Shown here piece by piece: positions 1 through 9,812 of a DNA stretch of 64,000 bases. The stretch comes from Verrucomicrobiota bacterium (GTDB lineage Bacteria; Verrucomicrobiota; Verrucomicrobiia; Limisphaerales; PALSA-1396): assembly GCA_016200005.1 (NCBI GenBank), contig JACQFP010000063.1, forward strand, positions 1 to 64,000. Reading direction: 5' to 3'. The translations under genes were made by a program, and so were the position numbers. Each line of letters opens with the position of its first letter. Positions within the stretch are counted from its first letter, which is position 1. The notes under the pieces were generated by a model, which was not told the origin of the DNA, made no database searches, and saw only the letters and a program-made list of their open reading frames with translations.

Positions 1-2220
1 ATTGGTGCTGTTGCCGCAGGCGTCAGTGGCCGTGTAGATGACCGTGCGCGTACGCACGCAAGTGAGCAGATTGGTCGTTTGCACCAAGGAGCAAGTCACG
101 TGCGGACTGCTGCAATTATCCGTCGCCTGAACCGACACCAGACAGTGGGGAATGCTCGCCGGATCAGGATTGCACCCCATGTTGGTCGTGCCGGTCGGAC
201 AGTTCAGGAACACCGGTGGCGTTGTGTCCACCGTCCAGGTGATCGTCTGCGTGCACGTGTTGGTGTTGCCGCAGGCGTCGGTCGCCGTGTAGCTGATCGT
301 GCGCGTGCGTGCGCACCCATTGGTCACCTGGTTCAGGACGCAAGTCACCGTCGGCACACCGCAATTATCGGTCGCCCCAACCGCGAGATCGCAGCCGGGA
401 ATGCTCGCCGGATTGCAGCCCAGGTTCGTGCTGGCCGGACAGTTGGTGAACACCGGAGGCGTCGTGTCCACTACTGTAATGATCTGGTCGCACGTCGCCA
501 TGTTGTTGCATGCATCGGCCGCCTTCCACGTCCGCGTGATCGTATTGTTGGTCGGGCAATTGCCGGGCGTAGAGGCATCAGTGAAAGTGATCACCACGTT
601 GGTATCGCAGCTGTCAGTCGCGGTCGCCACACCGGTGAAGTTGGTGGTGGTTTGACCACATTCCGCCGTCGTATTCGCCGGACAAATGATCGTGGGCGGG
701 GTCGTGTCCTCTGTCCAACTGATCAGTTGTGTGCACGTGTTGCTGTTGCCACAGGCGTCAGTCACCGTGTAGGTAATCGTGCGTGTGTGCGCACACCCAG
801 TGGTCGAGTCCACCTGGGCGCAGGTGATGACCGGTGTGCTGCAAACATCCTCCGCTTCGACGTTGGTCGAGAGGAGATTGCAGTTGGGTATGCTCGCCGG
901 GTTGCAGCCCAGATTCGTGCTGGCTGGACACCGGGTGAACACCGGCGGTATCGTGTCCGTCGTCCAAGTAATCACCTGCACACAGGTGTTGCTGTTGTTG
1001 CAAGCATCCGTGGCCGCGTAAGTGATGGTGCGCGTATGCACGCAGCCATCGCCAGAAACTGCATCGGACTTCAAACAAGTGACGGTCGGCGCACCGCAAT
1101 TATCCGTGGCGACGACATTGTTGGTGCTGGTATCGCAGTCGGGAATGGCGTTCGTCGGATTACAGCCCAGATTCATGTTCGTCGGACACTTGGTGAACAC
1201 CGGCGGCGCCGTATCCTCCGTCCAAGTAATGACCGTTGTTTTGGTGGCGGTGTTGCCGCAGCCGCCGGTCGCCGTGTAGGTCAGCGTGCGCGTGTGCACA
1301 CACCCATTGGTCGCCTCCACACTGGCACAGGTGATGACCGGTATGTCGTTGGTCGGACAATCATCAATCGCAAACACATTGGTCGGGTCCAGGTTGCACA
1401 CCGGAATGCTCGCCGGGTTGCACCCCAGATTCGTGCTGGCCAGCGGAATCTTCGTGAACACCGGCGGCGTCGTGTCCACCGTCCAGGTGATCACTTGCGT
1501 ACAATTGGTGCTGTTGCCGCAGGCGTCAGTGGCCGTGTAGATGACCGTGCGCGTACGCACGCAAGTGAGCAGATTGGTCGTTTGCACCAAGGAGCAAGTC
1601 ACGTGCGGAGTGCTGCAATCATCCGTCGCCTGAACCGACACCAGACAGTGGGGAATGCTCGCTGGATCGGGATTGCACCCCATGTTGGTCGTGCCGGTCG
1701 GACAGCTCAGGAACACCGGCGGTGTCGTGTCCACCGTCCAGGTGACCACCTGCGTGCACGTATTAGTGTTGTTGCAGGCGTCCACCGCCGTGTAGGTAAT
1801 CGTGCGCGTGCGCGAGCAGCCATTGGTCACCTGGTTCAGGACGCAAGTCACGGTCGTGGCGCAATCAGCCGTCGTCCCCACCGCTGGATTGCAGCCGGGA
1901 ACGCTCGCCGGATTGCAGCCCAGATTCGTGCTGGCCGGGCAATTCGTGAAGACTGGCGGCGCGGTGGCCAACACGGTGATGAACTGGTCACACGTGGCTA
2001 CATTATTGCATGCATCGGTCGCCTTCCACGTCCGTGTAATGGTCGAATTGGTCGGGCAGGTGCCGGGCGTGGCGGCGTCGCTGAAGGTGATCACCAAGTT
2101 GGTCCCGCAATCATCCGTCGCAGTCGCGAGACCGGTAAAGTTGGGCGTGGTCTGACCACATTGGGTCGTGGTATCCGCCGGACAAGTGATCGAGGGCGGG
2201 GTCGTGTCCACCGTCCAAGT
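1..2220. repeat. Approx. 1.5 kb super-repeat made of approx. 245 bp Ig-like units
   Basis: The bases at 1-110 recur almost exactly from 1504, an offset of 1503 bp. Further along, 361 aligns with 1861, an offset of 1500 bp, so a 3-bp indel separates the two. Both offsets are multiples of three and keep the coding frame. Within the super-repeat, units recur every 240-268 bp, visible from the TNLGCNP coding block near 182, 428, 672, 912, 1175, 1430, 1685, 1930, 2172, 2412 and 2680. Confidence 0.8.
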
Positions 2221-2916
2221 GATAACCTGCGTGCAGGTGTTGGTATTACCGCAATTATCGGTGGCCTTGTAGGTGATCGTGCGGGTGCGCACACAGCCAT
2301 TGGTTGCTTGGTTCAGGATGCAAGTCAGCGTCGGCGAGTTGCAAGAATCGGTCGTCGCGACATTGGCAGGACTGAAATCGCAGCCGGGAACGCTCCCCGG
2401 ATTGCAGCCCAAGTTTGTGCTGGCCGGACAAGTGGTGAACACAGGTGGCGTGATGTCGTTGACTGTGATGGTTTGCGCGCAGATTGCATCAGTAGGACCA
2501 GTGTTATCGGTTACGGTGTAGGTGCGGGTGATGGTGAAGCTGTTGGGGCAGTTGCTGGAGGTGATGGCGTCGGTGGAACTGACCGTCAAACTGCCGCCGC
2601 AGGTGTTCGTGATGGTCCCACCCTGCGCAGTAAAACTGGTTGAATCGGTGGCGGCTGCGGGCGCGTCCGCTGCGCACTGAACGTTCGTGTTCGGTGGGCA
2701 AGTGATGGTAAGGCACGGCGGCGCGCCGGCCAACAGAGGCAGCGTGAAGAAACTCAAGGCAGCCAGCAGCAAGGATTTTTTCGCTCCGGCCCGGCAGGAA
2801 TCCCACAACAGCGCGGCGCAATCCCGTGAATGGTGGTTGCGAGCGCGGCTGGGGAAGCGATGGGGGTGGGTCGCAGAAGCGTCTTGAATGCCGAGAAGTG
2901 ATTGGACGACTTTCAT
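1..2916 (-). CDS. Giant secreted Cys-rich HYR/Ig-like repeat protein (C-terminus beyond window)
   Basis: The minus-strand frame beginning with ATG at 2916-2914 is open to the left edge (972 codons), so the C-terminus is missing. It opens with a long basic N-region and a hydrophobic stretch (SLLLAALSFFTLPLLAGA, about residues 48-65), consistent with a long signal peptide. About eleven units of 80-88 residues follow. Each holds a TPPVFTxCPAxTNLGCNP motif, a middle DNC block, and RTRTITYTATDACGNT followed by CTQVITWTVDTT. These resemble HYR/Ig-like adhesive repeats, with many cysteines per unit that probably form disulfides. A higher-order duplication of about 1.5 kb is visible: 1-720 matches 1504-2220. 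Function is unknown; a surface or secreted adhesin-like role is inferred. The long plus-strand open frame across this region is a shadow of the repeats. Confidence 0.85.
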   Translation of the reverse strand, partial: MKVVQSLLGIQDASATHPHRFPSRARNHHSRDCAALLWDSCRAGAKKSLLLAALSFFTLPLLAGAPPCLTITCPPNTNVQCAADAPAAATDSTSFTAQGGTITNTCGGSLTVSSTDAITSSNCPNSFTITRTYTVTDNTGPTDAICAQTITVNDITPPVFTTCPASTNLGCNPGSVPGCDFSPANVATTDSCNSPTLTCILNQATNGCVRTRTITYKATDNCGNTNTCTQVITWTVDTTPPSITCPADTTTQCGQTTPNFTGLATATDDCGTNLVITFSDAATPGTCPTNSTITRTWKATDACNNVATCDQFITVLATAPPVFTNCPASTNLGCNPASVPGCNPAVGTTADCATTVTCVLNQVTNGCSRTRTITYTAVDACNNTNTCTQVVTWTVDTTPPVFLSCPTGTTNMGCNPDPASIPHCLVSVQATDDCSTPHVTCSLVQTTNLLTCVRTRTVIYTATDACGNSTNCTQVITWTVDTTPPVFTKIPLASTNLGCNPASIPVCNLDPTNVFAIDDCPTNDIPVITCASVEATNGCVHTRTLTYTATGGCGNTATKTTVITWTEDTAPPVFTKCPTNMNLGCNPTNAIPDCDTSTNNVVATDNCGAPTVTCLKSDAVSGDGCVHTRTITYAATDACNNSNTCVQVITWTTDTIPPVFTRCPASTNLGCNPASIPNCNLLSTNVEAEDVCSTPVITCAQVDSTTGCAHTRTITYTVTDACGNSNTCTQLISWTEDTTPPTIICPANTTAECGQTTTNFTGVATATDSCDTNVVITFTDASTPGNCPTNNTITRTWKAADACNNMATCDQIITVVDTTPPVFTNCPASTNLGCNPASIPGCDLAVGATDNCGVPTVTCVLNQVTNGCARTRTISYTATDACGNTNTCTQTITWTVDTTPPVFLNCPTGTTNMGCNPDPASIPHCLVSVQATDNCSSPHVTCSLVQTTNLLTCVRTRTVIYTATDACGNSTN

Positions 2917-3803
2917 AGCGGTAGTGGTGTGGGGTTTTGTGTTCTGGGTATATCCTGTTAAACAAGGGCCGACGGACGGAAAAACTTGAGGACTGGCCGG
3001 ACGGAGAAAAGCGCTGGTGGTGTGTCCCATTCAGTGCACGGGGCTGCCACTGAGTTGTCCCGGTTGATGTGGGTGCCGGGCTTCATAAAAGGGCATGCAT
3101 AAAAAGCCAACAAACTCTCGCAAGAAACTTTCGCGCGACGGTTACCCGTGGGGACAAATCAAAGCGCATAGTTTATCTTTCGCGAATCTTTCTGAGCTAC
3201 GATTTGTTTGTATCGCATGGCCGGGAAAGAGTCAAGCGGTTTTTCAAATTTACTTACCAGGATATTCACCCCATAAACAATTTATGAAACCGGACTTGAT
3301 CCCAGTCAGCGCTTCCGCCAAAGTCAGGAGTTCGAAGTAACGAAGCTGCATTCCAAGTCGAGGATTGTGAGAGTGCGAAAGCACTCTCCTCACTCTTTCC
3401 CTTCCTCCGATAAGAGTAAAGCTGTCCTTGGACCGTGAGCAGGGTAGTCCGGAAAATTCATGCCGAGCGCGAAATCTTTATCAGTTTGTGAGACAGAGCG
3501 ATGGGCGCGAGTGTTCGACCGAGTTCGAGGCAGTCACCGCACTTGGATGAGGCGAGGGCTTGGTGAACTTGGGTGAGACTAGACAATGCGGAGATGATTC
3601 AGTGTTGGAGTTTTTCTTGTGCACGTATCCAATTGCCAGAACGCAAACTGCCGGATGTGGTCTTTGTCCAACAACTGTCGTGGCGATAGGGGATCGTCCT
3701 TGCGTTCAAAATTTGAGGCTGGCAGAACACGATCCATGCGCTCCACTTTTTTCGAAACTTGACCCTCACTTGATTGTTGTTACATTGCGACGGTACAGAA
3801 ACC
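2917..3803. other. Long intergenic region with no supported gene
   Basis: This 887-bp gap lies between two divergently transcribed genes and should hold both promoters. Short open frames exist (for example 3069-3287 and 3560-3829 on plus), but they lack a convincing start, family features or composition like the neighbours. The one clear structure is a perfect hairpin at 3369-3388. Confidence 0.5.
3369..3388. other. Perfect 8-bp hairpin with GAAA tetraloop
   Basis: GAGAGTGC, loop GAAA, GCACTCTC. The stem is perfect, but no T-tract follows (CTCACTCTTTCCC), so it is a weak terminator candidate and may be a dispersed palindromic repeat. Confidence 0.5.
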
Positions 3804-5189
3804 ATGAATCGGGAACGTCCAAAATTTGATGTCAGTGCGCCGGCTGCAAAGCCGGTTGAGCCGCGTGGGAAATTGGCACGCTACCTGGCGATCCTTTTCA
3901 TCGTCATTGTGCTGGGCGGTGCTTGGGCGTTTGTGAAAAGATCGCGCGAGCCAAATCCAACCGCTGAATCAAGCTCAACGTCCTCGCGAAATGGCTTTCG
4001 GCTGAAAAAGCCTTCCGCCTCACCTGCCCCCACTACTGCCAAATCCGATGGTGAAACGCTCACACCGGTTGAAGTCACCTCGCAGCAATCCACCACGACG
4101 CAGAACCCCGGCGCTGTCCTGGCGATCCCCAACCGACCCGTTTCGGTTCCTGAACCGGCGACAGCGCGGACGGAGCCAACGCCCGCGACGCGACAGTTGG
4201 TAACGAGTCTGACCCAGATCGATCTCAGTCGGGGAGCGATAACGCGGGAACAGGCGGACCAGTGGAAACAAGGCGTGCAACAACTTATTCAGCAGGGAGC
4301 GGCCGCAGTGCCGGCCATCCGCGAGTTCCTGGAACGAAATCAGGACTTGAGATTCGACGGAGTCAATGGCGGGGATTTGACGGGTTATCCTTCGTTGCGC
4401 GCCGGCCTGTTCGATACATTGCAACAAATCGGGGGACCGGAAGCGTTGGAGCTTTCGCTCCAGACGCTGCGGACGACCGCCGATCCGTTGGAAATTGCAT
4501 TGCTGGCACGAAATCTGGAACAGCAGTCGCCGGGGCAGTATCGTCAGGATGCCCTCAATGCTGCCCGCGAGACTCTAGCGCTGGCACTTCAAGACAAACC
4601 AAACATCCGGGACGTTGCACCGCTGTTTCAACTGTTCCAAACCTACGGTGACGCCAACCTGCTGGCTGAGCTGCAAAACTCGCTGCCGCGGTGGAATTAT
4701 TATGCGACGATGGCTTTGGCTGGACTTCCCGGGGGTGAGGGGATTCCCACCCTCATTCGCGAAGTGCAAGATCCCGCCGCCGCCAGCTCAACTACACGCA
4801 ACGTCGCCTTGCAGATGCTGGCCCAAGGTTCTGCGCAATATCCCGAAGCGGGCGCTGCATTGGTCGCGCAGGCCCGTTTGAATCAGATCTCGGACTACGC
4901 CTGGCGACAGATTGCCTGGATCCTGGGAGGCGATCAGTATCAATTTGGAAGCCAGCTTTTTGATAACAAATTACCCCCGCCAACCGGTCCAGGTGTGCGG
5001 ACTTATCATATTGAAGCTGGAAACCAGAATTTCTACACGACGCCCGCGGGTGCGAATCTGTCCGCCGATCAAATCAATCAACGGCGGGCACTCATCGACC
5101 AACTGCTGGGCGTGACTTCAAATCCCACGGCGGTGCAAGGTCTCCAAAGCGCGCGTGCTTTGTTGTCCGGCGGCCAGGCGCAAAATTAG
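3804..5189 (+). CDS. Membrane-anchored HEAT-like repeat protein, unknown function
   Basis: A 461-residue protein. The ATG at 3804 is preferred over the upstream non-ATG start of the same frame because it puts a short basic N-terminus before the membrane segment (residues about 25-43, LAILFIVIVLGGAWAF). A Ser/Thr/Pro-rich linker (about 50-130) follows, then a helical region (about 140-400) with Ala/Leu periodicity and phrases such as GGPEALELSLQTLR and AVPAIREFLERN, which suggest HEAT/Armadillo-like repeats. Topology would be a single N-terminal anchor with the repeat domain in the periplasm. No catalytic motif was recognised. It is probably transcribed alone, since both flanks are large intergenic regions. 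Confidence 0.75.
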   Translation: MNRERPKFDVSAPAAKPVEPRGKLARYLAILFIVIVLGGAWAFVKRSREPNPTAESSSTSSRNGFRLKKPSASPAPTTAKSDGETLTPVEVTSQQSTTTQNPGAVLAIPNRPVSVPEPATARTEPTPATRQLVTSLTQIDLSRGAITREQADQWKQGVQQLIQQGAAAVPAIREFLERNQDLRFDGVNGGDLTGYPSLRAGLFDTLQQIGGPEALELSLQTLRTTADPLEIALLARNLEQQSPGQYRQDALNAARETLALALQDKPNIRDVAPLFQLFQTYGDANLLAELQNSLPRWNYYATMALAGLPGGEGIPTLIREVQDPAAASSTTRNVALQMLAQGSAQYPEAGAALVAQARLNQISDYAWRQIAWILGGDQYQFGSQLFDNKLPPPTGPGVRTYHIEAGNQNFYTTPAGANLSADQINQRRALIDQLLGVTSNPTAVQGLQSARALLSGGQAQN

Positions 5190-5880
5190 ATGGCTGCCCC
5201 GCCGAACCAACCCTGGTTTTTAGCAAGTTCCCGTGGAATCCGCGTCCCCTTTCGAAGTCAATTCCAACACTCGAGATTCGAAACCCGAAATTCCAATCGC
5301 CGCTGGCGGGCACAGCAGGCAACCTCGATTGTGGGACGGGCGTGGCGCTCCGAACCTCGAAGGATGCAGGCGTTTCGGATTTCGGATTTCCCTCAGACCA
5401 GCATTGGTGACAGCGAAAGAATCGCAGCCCATTGTGCGATGAACGTTCGACCACCCAACAAGAAATTGTAAGCAATTCCATCTGCGGAATTGTCCGCCTG
5501 CGGGAAAAACACCCCCGGTGGAAGTTTGTGGGGATTTTCCTGCCGTCTCCTGCATCTGAAGCAGAAGACCTTTGAATGGTTTGACTCCGGTCAAATCATT
5601 GAAGCACCCGGAGATAATTTTGTGCATTTTTCAAAATAAATGATTGACCTCGGCAGTATGTTCTGTTTTATTTACGACCAGCCCAATCAAAGTAATATGA
5701 AAACGACTGCTCCCTCCCACTTGTCATCTCCAAATCAACACCTGTTACTGGAACGTGTTTTGAATTCCAACTTGACACTGGAATAATTCGGCAGTAAACT
5801 TTTTTTGAAATCACCAACAGGTGCCCAGACCAATCAATTAGTAAAAATCGACTCCCAAACCCCAAACTCAGGACCCTAAG
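5190..5880. other. Intergenic region, no supported gene
   Basis: 691 bp without a convincing gene. It contains one good hairpin at 5575-5600 (AATGGTTTGAC, loop TCCG, GTCAAATCATT, including one G-T pair) and an AT-rich stretch from about 5620 to the next start that presumably holds the promoter of the following gene. Confidence 0.45.
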
Positions 5881-8800
5881 ATGAAAGCTTATTCTCACCT
5901 CAATACTTCGCTCCGCACTTCGTGTTTTGTCGCAGCGTTCACGCTGCTTTGTTGCCTGTCTTTGTCCGCCTACGTTGTGGATAATTTTAACGACAACTCC
6001 AAAACCGGTTGGACCGACACGCTCAACGGGGGCAGTGTAACTGAAGCTTCCGCTCAGTTCACCATCACGACCGCCACCGCTGGCGGAGACTTGACCTTCA
6101 GCACGAAAACTGCCTCCAACTACACCCATTTTGCTACTAATACTCTTGAACTTCGGGTGGATCTCATCGACGCAACGTCGCCGACATCATTGGCGGACAC
6201 AAACACGCTCGCGGTCCTGGCTTGGGTGCCCGGCGGCGGATCTGTTCTGACCAACGGTTATAGTGTTGCCGTAGGCAGAAATGACTTTCAGATTCGGAAG
6301 GATGGAACAGTCCTTGTCTCGCTAGACCCGTCCTTGATAAACACAAACTGGAGAAGCACAAACATCACCATGGTTCTCCGCCTGACTACTAACGGCGCGG
6401 GTGGCGTAACCATCAACGCCCGCGTTTACAAACGGCTCAACACGCCGCTCGACAACGCCGCAGGAAATTACTTCACTGAGTTGTTTGAGCAGACGGCCAC
6501 TGACGCGTCTGGCAGCTACCTTGGGACCGCGGGGAACGCTGCGCTCGGAGTCAAGAATCGCGTCTCGCCCACTGGTTCATCAGTTAACTTTGATAACCTC
6601 CAGGAGTTTGACATCGAAAACAAAATTATTGACGAATTCAATGGCACTCAGACTGACCTCATCAACACCTGGTTCATTCTTCTGAAACGTCCTGATTTAG
6701 GCGATACAGTAACCGAGTCCGGCGGTAAGGTCGATATGGTGTCTTATTATGATAACTTTCCAGGGGGATATTCCGGGTGCTTTTACCAAGGGAGGACCTT
6801 CCAAATTGTTGATGGGGGCCGGCTGGAATTCACCGCGGATCTCGTGAGTGACGACTTAAGTCCGGCCACTTTTCCAGTGCTCGGTTTTATTCCGGGTGGG
6901 GCTGCCGGGGCCGCATCCATAAGAGAGTATTTCGTAGCCCCAAACGTCGGTGCCATCTATATGGGGAAGCAGTATGGCACTTTTACTGGGGCTCAGTTGG
7001 CTAGAGCTGGATATGGGCAGGGCGACCCGATAGGCACTATCGGTACAACCCCTGTTCGCTTGACTGTAATTATGACCGGGGAGGGTGCCAACTGCCGATT
7101 TGAAAACCGGTTGGAGGATCTTACGGTGGATGTGAACTCCACGAACCGCCTAATTTGGGAGCACCGCTTTGTGGACACGCCCGCCAAGGACCCTGGGGCA
7201 TCGGAGAATAGCGGCAACCAACTCCCATACATGAATATTGATGGCAACCTTGGTATTACCGTCTTCAATGCGGGCGCGCCGAGCGTAATGGCCACTTTTG
7301 ACCATGCCACCGCCAGCTTTACGATTCAGCCGAATGCCGCGCCGCAACTCCTCAATGTCCTTCCGCCAAGCGGCATCACTGGTGAGCCGAAGTTCCTGCC
7401 CGCCAATACTGTTATTTCATTCGATGCGAAGGACGAGGCGAACATACCACTCCCCAACATGGTAGTGACTCTGAATGGGGTCGTCTATACGAACGGTCAC
7501 CCCAACGTCATCGTCACGCCAACCAGCGTCTTCTCCGCAACCCGGCACTTTGTTCTAACCAACGCCCTCAGCCCGAACGTGGACTATGACGGCACCATTC
7601 TAATCACCGACCCGTTAGGGGCCACAAATTTCACCAAGCTGGCCTTCGATACCTTCTTGACGAACGTCCTGCAGGTTGAGATGGAAGAATACAACTTCAC
7701 TACGAACTACGATGGTTTCGGCGCCCCCATCGCTCCTGGCGGTGCGTTCTTCGACAATCCGGCGTTGATTGCCGAGGGTTCGACGGACCCTAGTTTCGCC
7801 TACAATGGGTTGCCAGGTCTGCCCGAAATCGACTTCCACAATAATAATGGTCCCCATATAGGCTACGATGCGGACCATAGCTTCCGCACGGATGATGCGG
7901 TGCGGACCTCGAGTAGTGCCGACGCACGACGCGCCTATTTGGTCAACGCCGGCCCGGCGGGAACGCCCGGTGGATACAACGAAGAAGAACTCTCTGGTAT
8001 ACATGACGGCAATTGGCAGAACTATACCAAGACCTTCACCGCAGGTTATTACAATGTGTTTATGAGGGAATCGGTATTCGTGTTGCCGGTATCGCAAGTC
8101 ACCTTGGAACGGGTGACCAGTGATCCGCACACGAACAACCAGACGGCCGTCACCTTGGGAACTTTCCTCGGCCCGCAATCTGGAGCCGGATTCTTTCGGA
8201 ACGTGCCGCTTACGGATGGGGGTGGCAACCCCATTGTCGTCCACCTCGCCGGTGGCGTGGAGACCTTGCGGGTGACCGAGCGCATCACCGGAAATGACTC
8301 TGACGCAAATGGCAGATTATCTCTGAATTACATGGCGTTTGTGCCGACGGCCAACCCCGGCACGCAGAGGCCGATTGTGTCCTCTTTTTCGCCGCCGAAC
8401 GGTTCCGTGGTGGCCAATTACTCGCTGCCGACGTTTGCCACGATCCTCAACCGGGATACCTCGGTAGACACCAACACGATTGTGCTAAAGATGAACGGGA
8501 CGCCGAAGCCGATCACCATCACTGACAATGGAAGCGGAGCCAATGTGACGTGGTCTTTGACTGATACGCCTGGCGCCGCGGTCATCACCAACACTCTGAC
8601 CTTCTCGGATGGCACTGTCAGTCAGACCAACACTTGGACGTACAGTTACGCCTTCCTGCGGGCCAGCAATAGCCTGCCTTTTACTGCCGGGACTACCAGA
8701 GGGTTTAACTATCGCATGGTGCAAATTGATGCGCCGACCGCAAGGGACAATTCATTGCTCGTGGCGGAAGCCATGTTGAGCATACCTCCAACGATCGTTC

Positions 8801-9519
8801 CAGACCCGGCCACGTCGGTTGACCCCAGCAACCGGCTCTGGTCAACCATTGCGCAGGGCATCAACTGGATTGATAACAATGCGACGATACCTTTCCCAGG
8901 ACTGGATGGGGTAGCCACCAATTACACGGGATCTGTGAACGACATCGCAGATTATTCCAACATCGCCGTGGAACTCCTCGGCTATATGCAACTGAAAGCG
9001 GGCGGGCATCGCTTCCGCATCGCCAGTGATGATTCGATGCAGTTACGTTCGGGCGCCACGCCCGCAGACCCCAACGCCACCCAACTGGCTTCCAAAGACG
9101 GCACGTATTATACCCTTGTGGACTTCAACGTGGAAGCGGATGGTTTGTATCCAACTCGCTGCATCTGGGAGGAGGAGGGCGGCTACGCCGAACTCCACAT
9201 CTATTCGGTCAATCCGGACACGGGTGCCGAACGGGTCCTTAATGACCCAGGCGGCAACCAATCCGATCCCTTCCTCGTGAAGGCGTTTTACCAGGTCGTC
9301 ACGATAAGCCTGCTGTCGTCACCAACCGTCAACGCACCAATCGGGACGTGGACAGTGGAGTCGGGAGCAGCTATCGATACGAACGCCAAGACCATAACCG
9401 TGGCGCGCTCGGGTTCAGCCAGGTTCTACAGGATCAACACACCCCCTGCGTCAACCCCGAAAACCATCGTCAGTGCCGTCTTGTCGGGACCGAACATCGT
9501 GCTGACTTACTCTCCGTAA
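5881..9519 (+). CDS. Large exported multidomain protein with C-terminal RFYR motif
   Basis: 1212 residues. The N-terminus has a typical signal peptide (basic residues, then SCFVAAFTLLCCLSLSAYV, about residues 14-32). The rest is a beta-rich, Thr/Asn-rich extracellular protein with LamG/concanavalin-like stretches (for example VDNFNDNSKTGWTD and VNFDNLQEFD). It also has an Ig-like segment (SSFSPPNGSVVANYSLPTF) and a PA14-like segment near the C-terminus (AGGHRFRIASDDSMQLRSG, GLYPTRCIWEEEGG). It ends with GSARFYRINTPP plus about 20 residues, a terminal RFYR-type motif seen in three other exported proteins of this window. No catalytic site was recognised. An AGGA sequence sits about 8 nt before the ATG. 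A strong terminator follows the stop. Confidence 0.8.
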   Translation: MKAYSHLNTSLRTSCFVAAFTLLCCLSLSAYVVDNFNDNSKTGWTDTLNGGSVTEASAQFTITTATAGGDLTFSTKTASNYTHFATNTLELRVDLIDATSPTSLADTNTLAVLAWVPGGGSVLTNGYSVAVGRNDFQIRKDGTVLVSLDPSLINTNWRSTNITMVLRLTTNGAGGVTINARVYKRLNTPLDNAAGNYFTELFEQTATDASGSYLGTAGNAALGVKNRVSPTGSSVNFDNLQEFDIENKIIDEFNGTQTDLINTWFILLKRPDLGDTVTESGGKVDMVSYYDNFPGGYSGCFYQGRTFQIVDGGRLEFTADLVSDDLSPATFPVLGFIPGGAAGAASIREYFVAPNVGAIYMGKQYGTFTGAQLARAGYGQGDPIGTIGTTPVRLTVIMTGEGANCRFENRLEDLTVDVNSTNRLIWEHRFVDTPAKDPGASENSGNQLPYMNIDGNLGITVFNAGAPSVMATFDHATASFTIQPNAAPQLLNVLPPSGITGEPKFLPANTVISFDAKDEANIPLPNMVVTLNGVVYTNGHPNVIVTPTSVFSATRHFVLTNALSPNVDYDGTILITDPLGATNFTKLAFDTFLTNVLQVEMEEYNFTTNYDGFGAPIAPGGAFFDNPALIAEGSTDPSFAYNGLPGLPEIDFHNNNGPHIGYDADHSFRTDDAVRTSSSADARRAYLVNAGPAGTPGGYNEEELSGIHDGNWQNYTKTFTAGYYNVFMRESVFVLPVSQVTLERVTSDPHTNNQTAVTLGTFLGPQSGAGFFRNVPLTDGGGNPIVVHLAGGVETLRVTERITGNDSDANGRLSLNYMAFVPTANPGTQRPIVSSFSPPNGSVVANYSLPTFATILNRDTSVDTNTIVLKMNGTPKPITITDNGSGANVTWSLTDTPGAAVITNTLTFSDGTVSQTNTWTYSYAFLRASNSLPFTAGTTRGFNYRMVQIDAPTARDNSLLVAEAMLSIPPTIVPDPATSVDPSNRLWSTIAQGINWIDNNATIPFPGLDGVATNYTGSVNDIADYSNIAVELLGYMQLKAGGHRFRIASDDSMQLRSGATPADPNATQLASKDGTYYTLVDFNVEADGLYPTRCIWEEEGGYAELHIYSVNPDTGAERVLNDPGGNQSDPFLVKAFYQVVTISLLSSPTVNAPIGTWTVESGAAIDTNAKTITVARSGSARFYRINTPPASTPKTIVSAVLSGPNIVLTYSP

Positions 9520-9543
9520 GCCGGTAAGTAACACTCTCCACAC

Positions 9544-9576
9544 AACGGCTGGTCGCTCGCGACCAGCCGTTTTTTC
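9544..9576 (+). terminator. Rho-independent terminator
   Basis: Perfect stem AACGGCTGGTCG / CGACCAGCCGTT with a small CTCG loop, followed at once by a run of T. It lies 25 bp after the stop of the 5881-9519 gene. Confidence 0.9.
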
Positions 9577-9812
9577 TTGTACGGAGAGCGCATCTGGCGC
9601 ACGTAGCCCTTCCGACGCTTCACGGGCTCCAATGAAGGCTTGGGATGGTTCATCTCTGACGGAACTCAGGCGGGCCTTGGATACTGACGAAGTTTGGGTT
9701 TTGGTTGAGGGGAGCGTCCCCGCAAGCCGGTCTTGAGTTGTCTCCGAAACCCTGTCGATTTCAACAAGAAGGTTGACCTGAGGGCCGTTTTCATTTCCCA
9801 TGATACGCGCAA

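Noticed and set aside
79-2643. Very long plus-strand open frame (854 codons)
   Set aside because: Arg/His/Val-rich translation and no signal or domain. The opposite frame gives a regular Ig-like repeat protein with a start at 2916, so the plus frame is a shadow.
1-2643. CRISPR-like repeat array
   Set aside because: The repeats are about 245 bp, in frame and coding, with no short direct repeats and spacers.
3069-3287. 72-codon plus-strand ORF in the first intergenic region
   Set aside because: No ribosome-binding site, family likeness or compositional match to nearby genes.
3369-3388. Terminator for a gene near 3.4 kb
   Set aside because: The hairpin is perfect but lacks a T-tract, and no gene ends nearby; it is kept only as a structural feature.
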